This document shows, in pieces, positions 62,779-64,000 of a stretch of DNA of 64,000 nt. A model generated the notes under the pieces. It was not told the origin of the DNA, made no database searches, and saw only the letters and a list, made by a program, of their open reading frames with translations. The stretch spans positions 248,001 to 312,000 of the forward strand of contig NZ_FUXZ01000002.1 in assembly GCF_900167115.1 (NCBI RefSeq). The letters are read 5' to 3'. Source of the DNA: Eubacterium uniforme (GTDB lineage: Bacteria; Bacillota; Clostridia; Lachnospirales; Lachnospiraceae). How positions within the stretch are numbered: the first letter of the stretch is position 1; each line of letters starts with the position of its first letter. Position numbers and translations under genes: made by a program.

Positions 62779-63770
62779 TACTTTCTATCCTCTTTTTTAG
62801 GCTTTTTAGTATTTTGCTTATTTTCATACTTATCATAAGCCATAACAATCTTCTGAACCAATGGATGTCTAACTACATCCTGACTTGTTAGTGTAACAAA
62901 TGCAATTTCATCAATTCCTGATAAAACCTTAGTCGCTACTTCAAGACCTGAAATATTACCATGCGGTAAATCCTTCTGTGTTAAGTCTCCAGTAATAACT
63001 ACCTTTGAACCAAAACCAATTCTTGTTAAAAACATCTTCATCTGAGCTGGTGTTGTGTTCTGTGCTTCATCCAAAATAATAAATGCATTATCTAAAGTTC
63101 TACCTCTCATATATGCAAGAGGCGCAACTTCAATAAGACCTTTTTCTACATTAGCTAAATAACTTTCAGCTCCCATAATCTGATAAAGTGCATCGTAAAG
63201 TGGTCTTAAATACGGATCAACCTTACTCTGTAAATCACCTGGTAAGAAACCTAAATTTTCACCAGCTTCAATTGCAGGTCTAGTCAAAATGATTCGACTA
63301 ACTTCATCTGATTTAAATGCATTAATTGCTTCAGCCATTGCAAGATAAGTTTTACCTGTACCAGCAGGACCAATTCCAAAAGTAATCATTTTACGCTTTA
63401 TCTCATCAATGTACTTCTTCTGTCCTAATGTTTTTGGTTTAATAGGCTTACCTGTAATGGTTCTACATATAATATCTTCATCCAAATTAGTTAATTCAGA
63501 TGTATTATCATCAAACGCTAGAGAAATGGCATATGTAACATTCTGAGTTGTTATGTCATTACCACGTTCTGATAATTTCAATAATTCTTCAAGTACTTTT
63601 CTAGCCCTGCTTGCAGAAACTTCATTACCAATAATTTTTATATTTGAATCCCTATTTATAATAGTAACATGTAGGTTTCTTTCAATGATTTTTACATTTT
63701 CATCAAGTTCACCAAACACGTTTCTTATATGATCTGCAGGCATGCTAAATATATTCTCAATAGCTGCCAA
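62778..63770 (-). CDS. phoH: PhoH-family ATPase
   Basis: The 330-residue protein has an N-terminal KH-like region and a P-loop ATPase domain with Walker A 'GPAGTGKTYLAMA' and Walker B 'FIILDEAQNTTP', plus 'LTRPAIEAGENLGFLPGDL'. It pairs with YbeY in most genomes and is thought to act in RNA metabolism. It starts with TTG (63768-63770), supported by AGGAGG ten bases upstream; no better start exists nearby. Confidence 0.93.
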   Translation of the reverse strand: MAAIENIFSMPADHIRNVFGELDENVKIIERNLHVTIINRDSNIKIIGNEVSASRARKVLEELLKLSERGNDITTQNVTYAISLAFDDNTSELTNLDEDIICRTITGKPIKPKTLGQKKYIDEIKRKMITFGIGPAGTGKTYLAMAEAINAFKSDEVSRIILTRPAIEAGENLGFLPGDLQSKVDPYLRPLYDALYQIMGAESYLANVEKGLIEVAPLAYMRGRTLDNAFIILDEAQNTTPAQMKMFLTRIGFGSKVVITGDLTQKDLPHGNISGLEVATKVLSGIDEIAFVTLTSQDVVRHPLVQKIVMAYDKYENKQNTKKPKKEDRK

Positions 63771-63848
63771 AAATATATATCCTCCTTACAATATACATAT
63801 AAGGCCATAAAAACCCATACTGAAACAGTATACCACAAAATACCGCAC

Positions 63849-63885
63849 AAAAAAAGGAGATAATATAATTATCTCCTTTTTTATT
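63849..63885. terminator. terminator after rpsU, bidirectional in shape
   Basis: AAAAAGGAGATAA (63851-63863) pairs perfectly with TTATCTCCTTTTT (63869-63881) around TATAA. On the minus strand it follows rpsU with a T run; it stands between rpsU and phoH. Confidence 0.88.
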
Positions 63886-63903
63886 AACTAAATAAGTTAT
63901 ATC

Positions 63904-64000
63904 TTAGTTATATTTACGTTTTCTAGCAGCTTCAGATTTCTTCTTACGCTTTACGCTAGGCTTTTCATAATGTTCTCTTTTACGAATCTCCTGCTGAATA
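63904..64000 (-). CDS. rpsU: 30S ribosomal protein S21, C-terminal part
   Basis: The last 31 codons are visible at the window edge, reading [20 protein letters not shown] and a basic end [11 protein letters not shown] before TAA (63906-63904). This is the highly conserved S21 tail. The gene begins outside the window. Confidence 0.93.
   Translation of the reverse strand, partial: IQQEIRKREHYEKPSVKRKKKSEAARKRKYN

Overview
The window is AT-rich, densely packed chromosomal DNA from a low-GC Gram-positive bacterium. Gene content and order point to the Clostridia and most likely to a Lachnospiraceae-type gut anaerobe. The clues are a tRNA-Trp T-box ahead of a complete trpEGDCFBA operon, the rplU-prp-rpmA-obgE-yhbY-nadD-yqeK-rsfS block, divergent lexA/yneA-like genes, and a secreted pectin-side-chain galactanase (GH53). 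The family assignment is inference; there is no 16S rRNA in the window. I see no prophage, insertion sequence, CRISPR array, tRNA or rRNA.

Layout, plus strand: the 3' end of pgsA, cinA, a class I aminotransferase, then recA (with LexA boxes over its promoter) and recX (1-4046). Next come a response regulator, a histidine kinase and an FtsX-type permease without an ATPase partner (4079-8365). The only gene-free stretch over 300 bases (8366-8884) holds a promoter, the tryptophan T-box with its terminator, and a second, unexplained leader structure before trpE. The trp operon runs to 15532. Three tandem paralogous membrane proteins of an unrecognised, internally duplicated family lie on the minus strand (15642-19605). 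The plus strand then resumes with the L21-leader/ribosomal protein/Obg block (19727-24654), including a NadD-acetyltransferase fusion, and a GH53 lipoprotein.

From 26707 most genes lie on the minus strand. lexA is divergent from a LysM protein that matches the SOS division inhibitor YneA, followed by a tyrosine recombinase, a TtcA-like thiolase, cytidylate kinase-like, rluD, lspA, aroB, sepF, yggS and an HlyD-like adaptor. The cell-shape cluster follows (radC-mreB-mreC-mreD-mrdA-minD-rodA-mgsA-P-loop protein; 36566-45457), with minD but neither minC nor minE. Then come a cystathionine beta-lyase-like PLP enzyme, miaA, mutL, mutS, miaB and a DUF896 protein (45602-54341), and finally an unknown protein, proB, two flavoproteins, a MurJ/SpoVB-type flippase, a DUF3048 protein, ybeY, phoH and the 3' end of rpsU.

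Most genes are core. The most unusual observations are in expression control and small architectural changes: a mutually exclusive hairpin pair between the T-box terminator and trpE; Shine-Dalgarno sites separated from their start codons by a perfect hairpin in trpD and obgE (weaker in rsfS); a terminator-like hairpin inside recX; the NadD-GNAT fusion; and the three-gene membrane family. All functional statements rest on reading motifs and context; no database search was run.
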